DNA of 9,965 nucleotides from Rubritepida sp. (GTDB lineage Bacteria; Pseudomonadota; Alphaproteobacteria; Acetobacterales; Acetobacteraceae): positions 1-9,965 of the forward strand of contig JALHNW010000042.1 of NCBI GenBank assembly GCA_022843345.1, written 5' to 3'. This document shows positions 1-8,030 of this stretch, piece by piece; the stretch's first letter is position 1; each line of letters starts with the position of its first letter. A model generated the notes under the pieces. That model saw only the letters and a program-made list of their open reading frames with translations. It had not been told where the DNA came from and ran no database searches. Both the position numbers and the translations under genes were made by a program.

Positions 1-526
1 CCGGCCCGGCGGCGAGCGCGCGCGCGATGCCGATGCGCTGGCGCTGCCCGCCGCTGAACTCGTGCCCGTAGCGCGCGGCGTGGAAGGGCGCGAGGCCGAC
101 GAGGGAGAGCAGCTCCTCCACCCGCGCGCGGCGGGAGGCGGCGTCGCCGATGCCGTGCACCTCCAGCGGCTCGCCCAGCGTCTGGGCCACGGTGAAGCGC
201 GGGTTGAGCGAGGCGTAGGGGTCCTGGAAGACGATCTGCGCGCGGCGGCGGAAGGCCTTGAGCGCGGGGCGGTCCAGCGTGGTGATGTCCGTGCCCTCGA
301 AGCGCACGCGGCCCTCGCTGGGCTCGATCAGGCGCAGCACCAGCCGCGCGGTGGTGGACTTGCCGCAGCCGGATTCGCCGACGAGAGCCAGCGTCTCGCC
401 CTTGTTCACCGTGAAGGACACGCCGTCCACCGCGCGCACGGTGCCGATCCGCTTGGCGCGGATGATCCCCTCGGTGACGGGGTAGTGCTTGGCGATGTCC
501 TGCACCTGGAGCAGCGGGGCCTTCAT
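1..526 (-). CDS. Peptide/nickel-type ABC transporter ATPase, DppF/OppF-like (3' end beyond window)
   Basis: This is the second ATP-hydrolysing subunit of the importer and should act on the cytoplasmic face of the permease pair. Reading the minus strand from the ATG at 526 gives 175 residues before the left edge. The Walker A motif GESGCGKST is at about residues 50-58, the Q-loop is VFQDP with Gln101, and the ABC signature FSGGQRQR is at 157-164. Walker B, the H-loop and the C-terminal oligopeptide-transporter domain lie outside the window. A full family member is about 320-350 residues, so roughly half is present. The start is chosen because the ATG overlaps the stop of the preceding ATPase as ATGA (523-526), with a GAGGAG about 12 bases upstream. 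The long spacer before Walker A and the [10 protein letters not shown] segment are typical of OppF/DppF rather than OppD/DppD. The transported substrate cannot be told from an ATPase. Confidence 0.95.
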   Translation of the reverse strand, partial: MKAPLLQVQDIAKHYPVTEGIIRAKRIGTVRAVDGVSFTVNKGETLALVGESGCGKSTTARLVLRLIEPSEGRVRFEGTDITTLDRPALKAFRRRAQIVFQDPYASLNPRFTVAQTLGEPLEVHGIGDAASRRARVEELLSLVGLAPFHAARYGHEFSGGQRQRIGIARALAAGP

Positions 527-1512
527 GCGGCGAGCGACTCCTCGATGGGGGCGCGGATGCACGCGGCGCCGTGGCCGGGCTCCACCTCCAGCAGCGGCGG
601 CTGCGCCGCGTCGCAGGCGGGGATGGCGAAGGGGCAGCGCGGGGCGAAGCGGCAGCCAGGCGGCAGCGCGAAGGGCGGCGGGACCGAGCCGGTGATGGCG
701 AGCAGGTTCTCGCGCTCTTCGTCCAGGCGGGGGATGCTGCCCAGCAGCCCCAGCGTGTAGGGGTGCTGCGGGTCGTCGAAGAGGCGGCGGGCGTCGGTGC
801 GCTCCACCACCTTGCCGGCGTACATCACCGCCACCTCGTCCGCCATCTCGGCCACCACGCCGAGGTCGTGGGTGATGAGGATGATGGCCATGCCCATCTG
901 CGCCTGAAGCTCGCGCAGCAGGTCGAGGATCTGGGCCTGCACCGTCACGTCCAGCGCGGTGGTGGGCTCGTCGGCGATCAGCAGCTTCGGGCTGCCGGCC
1001 AGCGCCATGGCGATCATCACCCGCTGGCGCATCCCGCCGGAAAGCTGGTGCGGATACTCCTCTAATCGCCGCTCGGGGGATGGGATGCGCACGCGCCGCA
1101 GCGCCTCGATCCCCCGGTCGCGCAGCTCGGCCCGCGACAGGCCGGGCTCGTGCGCCGCCAGCCCCTCGGTGATCTGGAAGCCCACGGAATGCACGGGGTT
1201 GAGCGAGGTCATCGGCTCCTGGAAGATCATCGCGATGTCGCGCCCGCGCACCGCGCGCATCTGCGCCGCCGACAGCGCGGCGAGGTCGCGCCCCTCCAGC
1301 AGCACGCGCCCGGCGGCGATGCGCCCCGGATGCGCCACCAGCCGCATGATGGAGAGCGAGAGCACCGACTTGCCGCAGCCGCTCTCGCCCACCACGCCCA
1401 GCGTCTGGCCGCGGCGGACGGTGAGGGAGACGCCGTCCACCGCCGGCACGTCGCCGCTGCTCGTCCGGAAGACGGTCCGAAGGCCGTCGATCTCCAGCAG
1501 CGGCGTGCTCAT
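523..1512 (-). CDS. Peptide/nickel-type ABC transporter ATPase, DppD/OppD-like
   Basis: First ATPase of the importer, complete at 329 residues, the usual family length. Visible motifs are Walker A GESGCGKS (42-49), Q-loop IFQEP with Gln98, signature LSGGMRQR (157-164), Walker B LLIADEP (177-183) and H-loop His215. The C-terminal oligopeptide-transporter domain (about 235-320) carries four cysteines at 287, 293, 300 and 318. In some DppD proteins equivalent cysteines bind an iron-sulfur cluster, so that is possible here but not shown. The ATG at 1512 overlaps the stop of the upstream amidohydrolase as ATGA. A GTG two codons earlier (1518) is possible but has no better ribosome binding site, and neither start has a clear one, so translation is probably coupled. 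Leu150 uses the codon TTA (1063-1065), unusual in DNA this GC-rich. The stop overlaps the next ATPase start by 4 bases. Confidence 0.96.
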   Translation of the reverse strand: MSTPLLEIDGLRTVFRTSSGDVPAVDGVSLTVRRGQTLGVVGESGCGKSVLSLSIMRLVAHPGRIAAGRVLLEGRDLAALSAAQMRAVRGRDIAMIFQEPMTSLNPVHSVGFQITEGLAAHEPGLSRAELRDRGIEALRRVRIPSPERRLEEYPHQLSGGMRQRVMIAMALAGSPKLLIADEPTTALDVTVQAQILDLLRELQAQMGMAIILITHDLGVVAEMADEVAVMYAGKVVERTDARRLFDDPQHPYTLGLLGSIPRLDEERENLLAITGSVPPPFALPPGCRFAPRCPFAIPACDAAQPPLLEVEPGHGAACIRAPIEESLAA

Positions 1513-2942
1513 GCCCACGGAAACGTCGGCGGCGCGATCCTGTCCACCGGCCGGTGTGCCCAGTCCTGTTCCGTCGCCCGGCCGACCACGCGCTTCTGCG
1601 CCTCGGCCAGGTGCGCGGAGGCCTGGCGGAAGTCCATCGTCAGCACCTCGCCATCCCTCACCACCTGCCGGCCTTCCACGAAGACGTCCTTCACCGCGCG
1701 GTCGCCGGCCGCGTAGATCAGCGAGCGCACCGGGTCGTGGCGGGGCTGCATGCGCGGGTGCGTCGCGTCCACCAGCACGACGTCGGCGCGGCAGCCGGGC
1801 GCCAGCCGGCCGATGTCGTCGCGCCCCAGCGCGCGGGCGCCGCCCACGGTCGCGGCGTCGAAGATCTCCGTGGTGGACACGGTGCGCGGGCTGTTCGCCT
1901 GCGTGCGCGCGAGGTAGGCGGCGAGGCGCAGCTCATCCAGCATGTTGTGCGGGTAGGTGTCGGTCCCCAGGCCCATGTGGACGCCGCCGCGGACGTAGCG
2001 GCCGAAATCCTTCATGGTGATGCCGCGGCGGGCGAAGACGGTGGGGCAATGCGCCACCGTCGCGCCCGTTTCCGCCAGGATGCCCAGGTCGCGGTCGGTG
2101 TGCCAGGGCGTTGACGGGTGGTCGTCCAGGAAGATGCCGTGGCCGATGATCGCGCGCTCGTCCAGCAGGCCCATCTCGTGCAGCCACTGGATGGGGGTGA
2201 AGCCGTGGCGGCGCGTGATCTCGTGGAACTCCACCACGCTCTGCGCCGCATGGATCTGCCAGGAGATGCCGCGGGCGCGCGCCTCTGCACGGCTGTCGCG
2301 CAAAAGTTCCGGCGAGCAGGTGTCGATCTGCGCCGGGCAGGCCATGCCGAAGAGCAGGCCCGAGGGGTGCTGCTCGGCGCGCTGGACCAGGCTGAACGCC
2401 TCGTCCATCGCCTTCACGCCGGCCGCCTCGTCCCACTCGTACTCGACGACGTGGCCGTTCTTCGTGAACCAGCGCGCCGAGCGGAACATGGGCGCGATGC
2501 ACACCCGCATCCCCGCCTCCGCCAGCAGGTCCAGCCAGCCGGGATGGGCCATGGACAGGTCGGCCAGCGTGGTGACGCCCGACAGCAGCAGCTCGCTCAG
2601 CGCCACGCGCACGCAATCCGGGATCGCCTCCGAATCGCTGCGGAAGATCGGCATGAATTCGTAGAGCGAGGAGTTGTAGAGGCCGGGGCTGCCGATCTCG
2701 TCCAGCAGCCCCTTGTTCATCGGCTCGCTGGTCGGGTGCGAGTGGATATTGACCAGCCCGGGCAGCACCAGCATGCCCGCGCCGTCTATCTCCGTCTCCG
2801 CCACGCCTTCGTAGCCGCGGCCGACGAAGCGGATGACGCCGTCCTCCCAGGCCACGTCGGCGCCGGGCATGTAGGCGTGGCGCTTCGCGGATGCGTCCCA
2901 GGCGACGACGAGTTCCGCGTTGCGGATGAGGGTGGTGGCCAT
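1509..2942 (-). CDS. Amidohydrolase of the ATZ/TRZ (chlorohydrolase/deaminase) type
   Basis: A 477-residue cytoplasmic metal-dependent hydrolase without signal peptide. It probably removes an amino or other leaving group from, or opens, an N-containing ring or amide. The amidohydrolase pattern is complete for metal binding: NIHSHP with His67 and His69 after strand LVLPGLV, IHAAQS with His231, GHGIF with His268, AHCPT with His298, and [11 protein letters not shown] with Asp328. A beta-sandwich is split between about residues 1-60 and 375-435 ([13 protein letters not shown]). The residue three after His231 is Gln234, where many deaminases of this branch have Glu. The start ATG at 2942 shares one base with the stop of the solute-binding protein (TGATG). 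The open frame runs upstream to 3470 but that part overlaps the binding-protein gene and has arginine-rich, family-unlike sequence. Being embedded in the ABC operon suggests that it acts on the imported compound. The exact substrate is unknown. Confidence 0.93.
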   Translation of the reverse strand: MATTLIRNAELVVAWDASAKRHAYMPGADVAWEDGVIRFVGRGYEGVAETEIDGAGMLVLPGLVNIHSHPTSEPMNKGLLDEIGSPGLYNSSLYEFMPIFRSDSEAIPDCVRVALSELLLSGVTTLADLSMAHPGWLDLLAEAGMRVCIAPMFRSARWFTKNGHVVEYEWDEAAGVKAMDEAFSLVQRAEQHPSGLLFGMACPAQIDTCSPELLRDSRAEARARGISWQIHAAQSVVEFHEITRRHGFTPIQWLHEMGLLDERAIIGHGIFLDDHPSTPWHTDRDLGILAETGATVAHCPTVFARRGITMKDFGRYVRGGVHMGLGTDTYPHNMLDELRLAAYLARTQANSPRTVSTTEIFDAATVGGARALGRDDIGRLAPGCRADVVLVDATHPRMQPRHDPVRSLIYAAGDRAVKDVFVEGRQVVRDGEVLTMDFRQASAHLAEAQKRVVGRATEQDWAHRPVDRIAPPTFPWA

Positions 2943-4540
2943 CACCGCACCGTCCGCACGTCGAGCACCTTGTACAGCCCAGCCCCGTAGAGCCCGTGCG
3001 CCCGCACGCCCTGCACGCGGTTGGAGCTGAACAGCGTCAGCGAGGTGCGCGCCACCGTCAGCCACGGCGCCTGCTCGGCCAGCTGGCGCTGGATCAGCGC
3101 CGCGTTGCGCGCCCGCTCGGCGGGGTCGAGCGCCGAACGCCCGGCCTCCAGCCACGCATCCGTCTGCGGGTCTGCCCAGTTCATGCGGTTGGGCGTCGGC
3201 CGGTTGCGGCTGTGCCAGTACAGGTTCAGCGCGTCGGTCGCGCTGACGTAGGGGTAGGACAGGAAGAAGGCGTCGAACTCCTGCGTCGCCAGCCGGCCCC
3301 AGGCCACGGTGGCGTCGAAGAGCTGGATGCGCATCTCGATGCCCACCTGCCGCAGCGCCTGCTGGATGATCTCGCCCATGCGCTGGTTGTCCAGCGTGTT
3401 GATGGCGTAGGTCATGAAGGTGGCGCGCTGGCCGTCCTTCACGCGCACGCCGTCCGGGCCCGGGCGCCAACCCGCTTCCTCCAGCGTGCGGATGGCGGCC
3501 GCGCGGTCGAAGCCCGGCACCATGCGGTCGCTCTCGGCGTCGAAGTCGGCGGCGTTGGGGTTGACGATGTTGCGCGCGGGCTCGGCCGTGCCGGCCCAGA
3601 CGGCGCGCACCAGTGCCGGGCGGTCCACCGCCATGTGGACGGCGCGGCGGATGGCGATGTCATTCACCACCGGCTTGTCCACCTTGAAGCCCATGAACAC
3701 GTCCCAGAAGTAGTTGGGCTGGGTGTGGCGCGTCACGGTGGGCACGCGCGACAGCGCCTCCACGAAGGCGGGCGGGATGTACTGCGTGATGTCGGCCTGC
3801 CCGGCCTGGAGGGCGGCGACCCGCGACGCCGCCTCGGGGATCACGCGCCAGGTCACGCGCTCCACCTGGGCCGGGCCGCGGTTGGTGTAGAAGTCGGGGC
3901 CCCAGCGATAGGCCTGGTGGCGGTTCAGCACCATCTCCTGCCGCGGCGTCCAGCTGCCCCAGCAGAAGGGGCCGGTGCCGTTGAAGCCCTGCACGCCGAA
4001 ATTGTCGCCCAGGCGCTCCACCGTCGCCGGGTCGATGGCGGAGGCGAAGAACAGCGTCAGCTGGCTCAGCAGCTCGCTGAACGGGCGGTTCAGCTCGTAG
4101 CGCAGCGTGTGGTCGTCAACCGCCGTGATCTCCTTCACGTCGCCCGCGCGCCAGGCGACGGGCGACGTGACGCGCGGCGTGGTGCGGCCGATCCAGCGGT
4201 TCAGGCTGAAGGCCATGTCGCGCGCGGTGAAGGCCTTGCCGTCGCAGAAGGTCACGTCGCGCCGCAGGTGGAAGGTGTACACCAGCCCGTCGGGCGAGAC
4301 CTCCCACCGCTCCGCCAGCAGGGGGCGGATGGTGCGCATGTCGGGCGCCATCGCCACCAGCGTGTCGGCCAGCATGGTCATCACCTCGCCGCCGGCCAGC
4401 GCGGTGGAGCGGTGGGGGTCGTAGCGGTCGCTGTCGATCTCGCGCATCACGACGATCTGGTTGCGCGCGGGGGTTTGCGCGTGCGCCGCCCCCGTGATGC
4501 CGATGGCGGCGAGCGCCGCGAGTGTGGCCCGTCGAAGCAT
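2942..4540 (-). CDS. ABC transporter substrate-binding protein, family 5 (peptide/nickel type)
   Basis: Periplasmic receptor of the importer, 532 residues, normal for DppA/OppA-type proteins. It begins with a clear Sec signal peptide: MLRR, a hydrophobic Ala/Leu-rich stretch, then AHA with predicted cleavage after Ala21. Family features include PLLAERWEVSPDGLVYTFHLR (about 74-93), F-x-DGK-x-F-TARDM (98-109), FNGTGPF (186-192) and AIRRAVHMAVDR (296-307), where bound-ligand domains hinge. Cys99 and Cys193 are apparently the only cysteines in the mature part and could form a disulfide. The ATG at 4540 is chosen because it follows AGGAG with a 7-9 base spacing and starts exactly at the signal peptide. 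The open frame extends to 4594 but would destroy that signal. It lies 13 bases after the second permease, the only non-overlapping junction in the operon. Family 5 proteins bind peptides, nickel chelates, opines, sugars and other solutes, so the ligand stays open. Confidence 0.95.
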   Translation of the reverse strand: MLRRATLAALAAIGITGAAHAQTPARNQIVVMREIDSDRYDPHRSTALAGGEVMTMLADTLVAMAPDMRTIRPLLAERWEVSPDGLVYTFHLRRDVTFCDGKAFTARDMAFSLNRWIGRTTPRVTSPVAWRAGDVKEITAVDDHTLRYELNRPFSELLSQLTLFFASAIDPATVERLGDNFGVQGFNGTGPFCWGSWTPRQEMVLNRHQAYRWGPDFYTNRGPAQVERVTWRVIPEAASRVAALQAGQADITQYIPPAFVEALSRVPTVTRHTQPNYFWDVFMGFKVDKPVVNDIAIRRAVHMAVDRPALVRAVWAGTAEPARNIVNPNAADFDAESDRMVPGFDRAAAIRTLEEAGWRPGPDGVRVKDGQRATFMTYAINTLDNQRMGEIIQQALRQVGIEMRIQLFDATVAWGRLATQEFDAFFLSYPYVSATDALNLYWHSRNRPTPNRMNWADPQTDAWLEAGRSALDPAERARNAALIQRQLAEQAPWLTVARTSLTLFSSNRVQGVRAHGLYGAGLYKVLDVRTVR

Positions 4541-4544
4541 GGTC

Positions 4545-4552
4545 ACGTCTCC
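4545..4552 (-). promoter_or_regulatory. Ribosome binding site of the substrate-binding protein
   Basis: The transcript reads TAGAGGAGACGTGACCATG from the permease stop to the start codon, so GAGGAG overlaps the stop of the permease gene and sits 7-9 bases before the ATG at 4540. It is the best Shine-Dalgarno match inside the transporter operon and fixes the start. It would allow the binding protein to be translated independently and more strongly than the coupled membrane and ATPase subunits. Confidence 0.7.
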
Positions 4553-4553
4553 T

Positions 4554-5408
4554 CTAGATGCGCAGCCGGGGGTCGAGCGCGTCGCGCAGCGCATCCCCCA
4601 GCAGGTTGAAGGCGAGCACGATCACGAAGATCCCGAGCGAGGGTATCACGCTGATGTGCGGCGCGATGAACAGGAAGTTGCGACCCTGCGCCGCCATGGC
4701 GCCCAGCTCGGCCAGCGGCGGCTGCGCCCCCAGCCCCAGGAAGGACAGCGCGGAGCCGAGCAGGATCACCTGCCCCAGCCGCAGCGTGCTGAACACGAAG
4801 ATCGCCGACAGGCAGTTGGGCGCGAGGTGCCGCCAGATCAGCCGCCCGTCGCTCATGCCGATGGCGCGCGCCGCCTCGATGTAGTCCAGCCCCATCACCA
4901 CCAGCGCCGAACCGCGCACGATGCGCGCCATCAGCGGCACGGTGGCGATGGACAGCGCGATCACCACGCTCACCTCGCCCGGCCCGAAGATGGCGGCCAG
5001 CGCCAGGCCGAACAGGATGGCGGGGAAGGACAGCAGGATGTCCATGAACCGCATCAGCAGCCCGTCCGCGCGCCGGTAGAAGGCGGCGCAGAAGCCGATC
5101 AGCGCGCCCAGCACCCCGCCCGCCAACAGCGAGGCGAGGCCCATCAGCAGCGTCACCCGCAGGCCGAACAGCATGCGCGCCAGGATGTCGCGCCCCTGCC
5201 CGTCAGTCCCCAACCAATACTCGGCCGAGGGCGGCTGCATGATCGCCAGCAGGTCCGTCTCGTACGGGTCGCGCGGGGACAGCCAGGGCGCGAGGATCGC
5301 CGCCAGCACGATCAGCACCACCATCCCCAGCGACAGCGCCCCGCCGAGGTCGCGCCCCAGCATCCGCAGCACCGACGGCTTCACCGGGGCGGCCATGGCG
5401 GCGCTCAT
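4554..5408 (-). CDS. ABC transporter permease, DppC/OppC-like
   Basis: Inner-membrane permease of 284 residues, typical for the DppC/GsiD group. The N-terminal membrane helix is about residues 23-42, followed by a periplasmic stretch with the family hallmark WLGTDGQGRDILARMLFGLR (65-84). Further helices lie around 87-110, 127-142, 146-165, 207-225 and 252-274. The cytoplasmic EAA loop that docks on an ATPase is EAARAIGMSDGRLIWRHLAPN (178-198). It ends with LGDALRDALDPRLRI, the standard C-terminus. The ATG at 5408 overlaps the stop of the other permease as ATGA. A second ATG four codons on (5396) is an alternative. The same frame is open upstream to 6368, but that part lies over the other permease and is Arg/Gly-rich nonsense. 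It should pair with the adjacent DppB-like permease as a heterodimer. Confidence 0.96.
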   Translation of the reverse strand: MSAAMAAPVKPSVLRMLGRDLGGALSLGMVVLIVLAAILAPWLSPRDPYETDLLAIMQPPSAEYWLGTDGQGRDILARMLFGLRVTLLMGLASLLAGGVLGALIGFCAAFYRRADGLLMRFMDILLSFPAILFGLALAAIFGPGEVSVVIALSIATVPLMARIVRGSALVVMGLDYIEAARAIGMSDGRLIWRHLAPNCLSAIFVFSTLRLGQVILLGSALSFLGLGAQPPLAELGAMAAQGRNFLFIAPHISVIPSLGIFVIVLAFNLLGDALRDALDPRLRI

Positions 5409-6343
5409 CCGCGCACCCGCGGGTCGAGCGCGCCGTACAGCAGGTCCACCACCAGGTTGATGATGATGAAGCCCGCGCTGAGCACGATGATGGTGCCCTG
5501 CGCCATCGGGAAATCGGCCGACAGGATGGCCCCCACCGCCAGCCGCCCCACGCCGGGCCAGGAGAAGATCGTCTCCGTCACCACCGCGCCCCCCAGCAGG
5601 AAGCCGATCTGCAGCCCGATCAGCGTCACCACCGGGATCAGCGCGTTGCGCAGCGCGTGGCGGCGCACCACCGCACCCTCGCCCAGCCCCTTGGCCCGCG
5701 CCGTGCGGACGTGCTCGGCCTGGAGCGCGTCCACCACGGCCGAGCGCGTCATGCGCGCCACCGGCCCCACGAAGACGCCGCCCAAGGTGATGGCGGGCAG
5801 GATGATCGCCAGCAGCCCGTCCATCGTCCACAGCGGCCCGCCACGCCCGGTGAAGGGCAGCAACTGCCACTGGAAGCCCACCAGCCAGATCAGCAGCAGG
5901 CCCAGGAAGAACACCGGCACCGACACGCCGGCGACGCTGATGGCCATCACGACGCGGTCCACGAAGGACCCGCGCAGGTAGGCCGCCACCGTGCCCAGCG
6001 CGATGCCCAGCGGGATGGACCACACCAGGGCGGCGAACATCAGCTCCAGCGTCGGCCCGATCGTGTTGCCCAGTTCCTGCGAGACGGGGACGTTGTTGAT
6101 GATGGAAACGCCCAGGTCGCCCTGCGCCAGGCGCCAGACATACAGGAAGAACTGCTTCCACACCGGCTCGTCCAGGCCCAGCTCGGTGCGGATGGCGGCC
6201 ACCACCTCCGCCGTCGCCTGCGGGCCGGCGCGCACGGTGGCTGGGTCCGTCGGCACCACCTGCATCAGCAGGAAGCCGATGAGCAGCACGCCGAACAGCA
6301 CGGGCAGCGCCAGCAGCAGGCGTTGCACGCCGTGGCGGATCAT
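5405..6343 (-). CDS. ABC transporter permease, DppB/OppB-like
   Basis: Inner-membrane permease of 312 residues, matching the DppB/GsiC family in length and layout. Six membrane helices are visible at about 7-29, 98-122, 133-156, 177-197, 236-258 and 283-305. The large periplasmic loop after helix 1 contains the conserved GLDEPVWKQFFLYV and GDLGVS segments (56-80). The EAA loop EHVRTARAKGLGEGAVVRRHALRN (210-233) is the ATPase contact. The C-terminus LLYGALDPRVRG is the usual one. The ATG at 6343 overlaps the TGA of the YtcJ-like amidohydrolase gene (ATGA, 6340-6343), and its own TGA overlaps the start of the next permease in the same way. No strong ribosome binding site precedes it, so translation is probably coupled. 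Specificity of the importer lies mainly in the binding protein, not here. Confidence 0.96.
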   Translation of the reverse strand: MIRHGVQRLLLALPVLFGVLLIGFLLMQVVPTDPATVRAGPQATAEVVAAIRTELGLDEPVWKQFFLYVWRLAQGDLGVSIINNVPVSQELGNTIGPTLELMFAALVWSIPLGIALGTVAAYLRGSFVDRVVMAISVAGVSVPVFFLGLLLIWLVGFQWQLLPFTGRGGPLWTMDGLLAIILPAITLGGVFVGPVARMTRSAVVDALQAEHVRTARAKGLGEGAVVRRHALRNALIPVVTLIGLQIGFLLGGAVVTETIFSWPGVGRLAVGAILSADFPMAQGTIIVLSAGFIIINLVVDLLYGALDPRVRG

Positions 6344-7938
6344 GCGCGCAGCTCGCCGTGGCGGTCATGCGTCACGGCGCCGCCGCGAAGCGTCAGGTCG
6401 CAGCGCGCGGCAAGGATGTCGGCGCCCTCCGCGAACAGGTCGGTGTCCAACACGGCGATGTCGGCATCCATGCCGGGCTCCAGCGTGCCGCGCACGGATT
6501 CCGCGAAGGTGGAATGGGCGCCGCACCAGCCGTAGCAGTGCAGCGCCTCGGCCATCGTCAGCCGTTCCTCGGCGCCCATCACGCGGCCTTCCGCCGTCTC
6601 GCGCGTCACCATGGCGTGGATGTTGGCGAAGGGGTTGACGCTGCACACCGGGCTGTCGGTGGAGGCCGCGGGATGGTGCCCCTCGTCCAGCCAGGTCTTC
6701 ATCGGGTAGGCGCGCAGGGCGCGGTCCGGGCCGAGCACGCGCAGGTAGGTCTCGCCGAACTCGCGCATGAAGGAGGGCTGCGGGACGGGCAGCACGCCAC
6801 GCGCCTTCATGCGGTGGCGCTGGCCTTCGGACAGGAAGCCGCAATGCTCGATGCGGTGGCGGCGATCGGGCGCGGCGCCCGCCGCCTCCATCCCTGCCAG
6901 CACCTGCTCGATCGCGGCGTCGCCGATGGCGTGGATGTCGAGCTGCCAGCCCTGCGCGTGGTACTTCGCCAGCAGCGCGTGGATGGTGGCCGTGGGGAAG
7001 GTGAAGACGCCGCGCGTGTCCGCCGTCAGGTAGGGGTCGAAGAAGGCCGCGGTCAGCCCGCCGGCGCTGCCGTCGGCGAAGACCTTCACCGCGCCCCAGC
7101 GCAGCAACGCGTCCAGGTCGCCGCCCGCCAGCCAGGGGCGCATGCCGGCCTCCCACGCCAGGTCGGCGATGCCCTCGGGGTTGCCGGCCAGCACCATCCA
7201 CATCCGTTGGCGCGGCGCGGCCTCGCCATAGGCCGCGACCTCCGCCATGTCGGCCGTCATGCCGACGTTCATGTCGGTGGCGCTCGCGAAGCCCAGCGCG
7301 GCCAGGTGGTCGCCCGCCGCCTCGATCGCCTCCACCATGGCCGCGCGCGTCGGCGCGGGCATGGCGTCCTTCACCAGCCGCATCGCGCGTTCCTGGATCA
7401 GTCCGGTGAGGCGACCGGCGGCGCGCTCGATCACGCCGCCCTCGGGGTCGAGGGTGTTGTGACCGATGCCCGACAGGCGCAGCGCGGCGGTGTTCGCCAC
7501 GCCCATGTGTCCGCAGGTGCGCACGATGAAGACCGGGTGGTCCGGCACGGCGGCGTCAAGCTCCGCCACGTCCGGGTGGCGGCCCACGTCCAGCGCGGTG
7601 TGGTCATAGCCGCGGCCCAGCACCCATTGGCCCTTCGGCGTCGCGGCGGCGGCGGCGCGCAGGCGGGACAGGGCTTCGTCCAGGCTGCGGACCTCCTCGG
7701 CCCGCAGGTTCACCTGGCGCAGGCCCAGGCCAAAGGGCAGCAGGTGCATGTGCGCCTCGTTGAAGGCGGGGATGGCGAGGCGGCCGTCCAGCTCCACGAT
7801 GCGCGTGCGTGGCCCGATGGCGTCCGCCACGTCGCCCACCGCCAGCACCTTGCCGCCGGCGAGGGCCACCGCATCCGCCATGCCGCCCGCCAGCCCGCGG
7901 AAGACCGGGCCGCCCCGCAATACGATCTCTGCCTGCAC
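6340..7938 (-). CDS. YtcJ-like amidohydrolase (amidohydrolase 3 family), GTG start
   Basis: A 532-residue metal-dependent hydrolase of the YtcJ/amidohydrolase-3 group, whose members cleave amide, imide or related C-N bonds. The metal centre can be traced: AHMH (His63, His65), VKVFADGSAGG with Lys285 as candidate carboxylated lysine, DIHAIGD (His336), RIEHC (His365) and STDSPV (Asp428). No signal peptide is seen, so it is cytoplasmic. The frame is open to 8163, but residues before the GTG at 7938 overlap the thioesterase gene and look non-coding. From this GTG the protein begins VQAEIVLRGGPVF, the normal first strand of the family, with GGGAG/GGGG 6-12 bases upstream. Its stop overlaps the first permease start by 4 bases (ATGA), tying it to the transporter. 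It is the first gene of the hydrolase-importer operon. Its substrate is probably the imported compound or a product of the second amidohydrolase, but this is inferred from position only. Confidence 0.92.
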   Translation of the reverse strand: MQAEIVLRGGPVFRGLAGGMADAVALAGGKVLAVGDVADAIGPRTRIVELDGRLAIPAFNEAHMHLLPFGLGLRQVNLRAEEVRSLDEALSRLRAAAAATPKGQWVLGRGYDHTALDVGRHPDVAELDAAVPDHPVFIVRTCGHMGVANTAALRLSGIGHNTLDPEGGVIERAAGRLTGLIQERAMRLVKDAMPAPTRAAMVEAIEAAGDHLAALGFASATDMNVGMTADMAEVAAYGEAAPRQRMWMVLAGNPEGIADLAWEAGMRPWLAGGDLDALLRWGAVKVFADGSAGGLTAAFFDPYLTADTRGVFTFPTATIHALLAKYHAQGWQLDIHAIGDAAIEQVLAGMEAAGAAPDRRHRIEHCGFLSEGQRHRMKARGVLPVPQPSFMREFGETYLRVLGPDRALRAYPMKTWLDEGHHPAASTDSPVCSVNPFANIHAMVTRETAEGRVMGAEERLTMAEALHCYGWCGAHSTFAESVRGTLEPGMDADIAVLDTDLFAEGADILAARCDLTLRGGAVTHDRHGELRA

Positions 7939-7965
7939 GCTCTGCCCCGCTCCCGTGACATGTGA

Positions 7966-7994
7966 AGGTTCATGCCAGGGCGCGGCATCGTCAA
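7966..7994 (-). promoter_or_regulatory. Possible promoter for the amidohydrolase-ABC operon
   Basis: TTGACG (7989-7994) is a good -35 match and lies 17 bases before GAACCT (7966-7971), a poor -10. An offset alternative is AACCTT at 7965-7970 with 18 bases. The spacing and the place, in the only sizeable gap ahead of the transporter operon and just after a GC-rich hairpin, make it plausible. The weak -10 keeps confidence low. Confidence 0.3.
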
Positions 7995-8004
7995 CAGCGC
8001 GTTT

Positions 8005-8030
8005 CGCCGCGGCCACGCGCCCCCGCGGCG
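8005..8030 (-). terminator. GC-rich hairpin after the thioesterase gene (terminator-like, no U-tract)
   Basis: A perfect 8-base inverted repeat, CGCCGCGG and CCGCGGCG (8005-8012 and 8023-8030), encloses a 10-base loop, starting 15 bases past the thioesterase stop at 8046. In RNA this would be a very stable stem. It is followed by GAAACGCGCTGTT rather than a run of U, so it is not a classical intrinsic terminator. It may slow polymerase, protect the upstream message's 3' end, or be chance in GC-rich DNA. Confidence 0.35.

Noticed and set aside
1063..1065. TTA leucine codon in the DppD-like gene as a possible translational control point
   Set aside because: TTA control is known from Streptomyces bldA, not from this type of organism. 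A single rare codon here is better taken as chance.
2943..3470. Upstream extension of the ATZ/TRZ-type amidohydrolase frame (176 extra codons)
   Set aside because: It overlaps the 3' end of the binding-protein gene completely, is Arg/Ala/Gly-rich, and the family N-terminus begins at the ATG at 2942.
2996..4609. Long plus-strand open frame (537 codons) opposite the binding-protein gene
   Set aside because: Its product is full of His, Arg, Gly, Val and Gln with no fold-like pattern. It mirrors a clear family-5 binding protein and is a by-product of the G/C third-position bias.
5409..6368. Apparent fusion protein formed by the DppC-like permease frame continuing upstream
   Set aside because: The extension lies over the DppB-like permease in another frame and has no membrane helices. 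The ATGA overlap gives the true start at 5408.
7645..7662. GCG triplet run that looks like a microsatellite
   Set aside because: It encodes a short alanine stretch in the amidohydrolase, ordinary for this GC content, with no sign of expansion or phase variation.
6358..7965. Long plus-strand open frame (535 codons) opposite the YtcJ-like amidohydrolase
   Set aside because: Same low-complexity His/Arg/Gly/Gln composition with no recognisable motif. The minus-strand frame carries an intact metal site.
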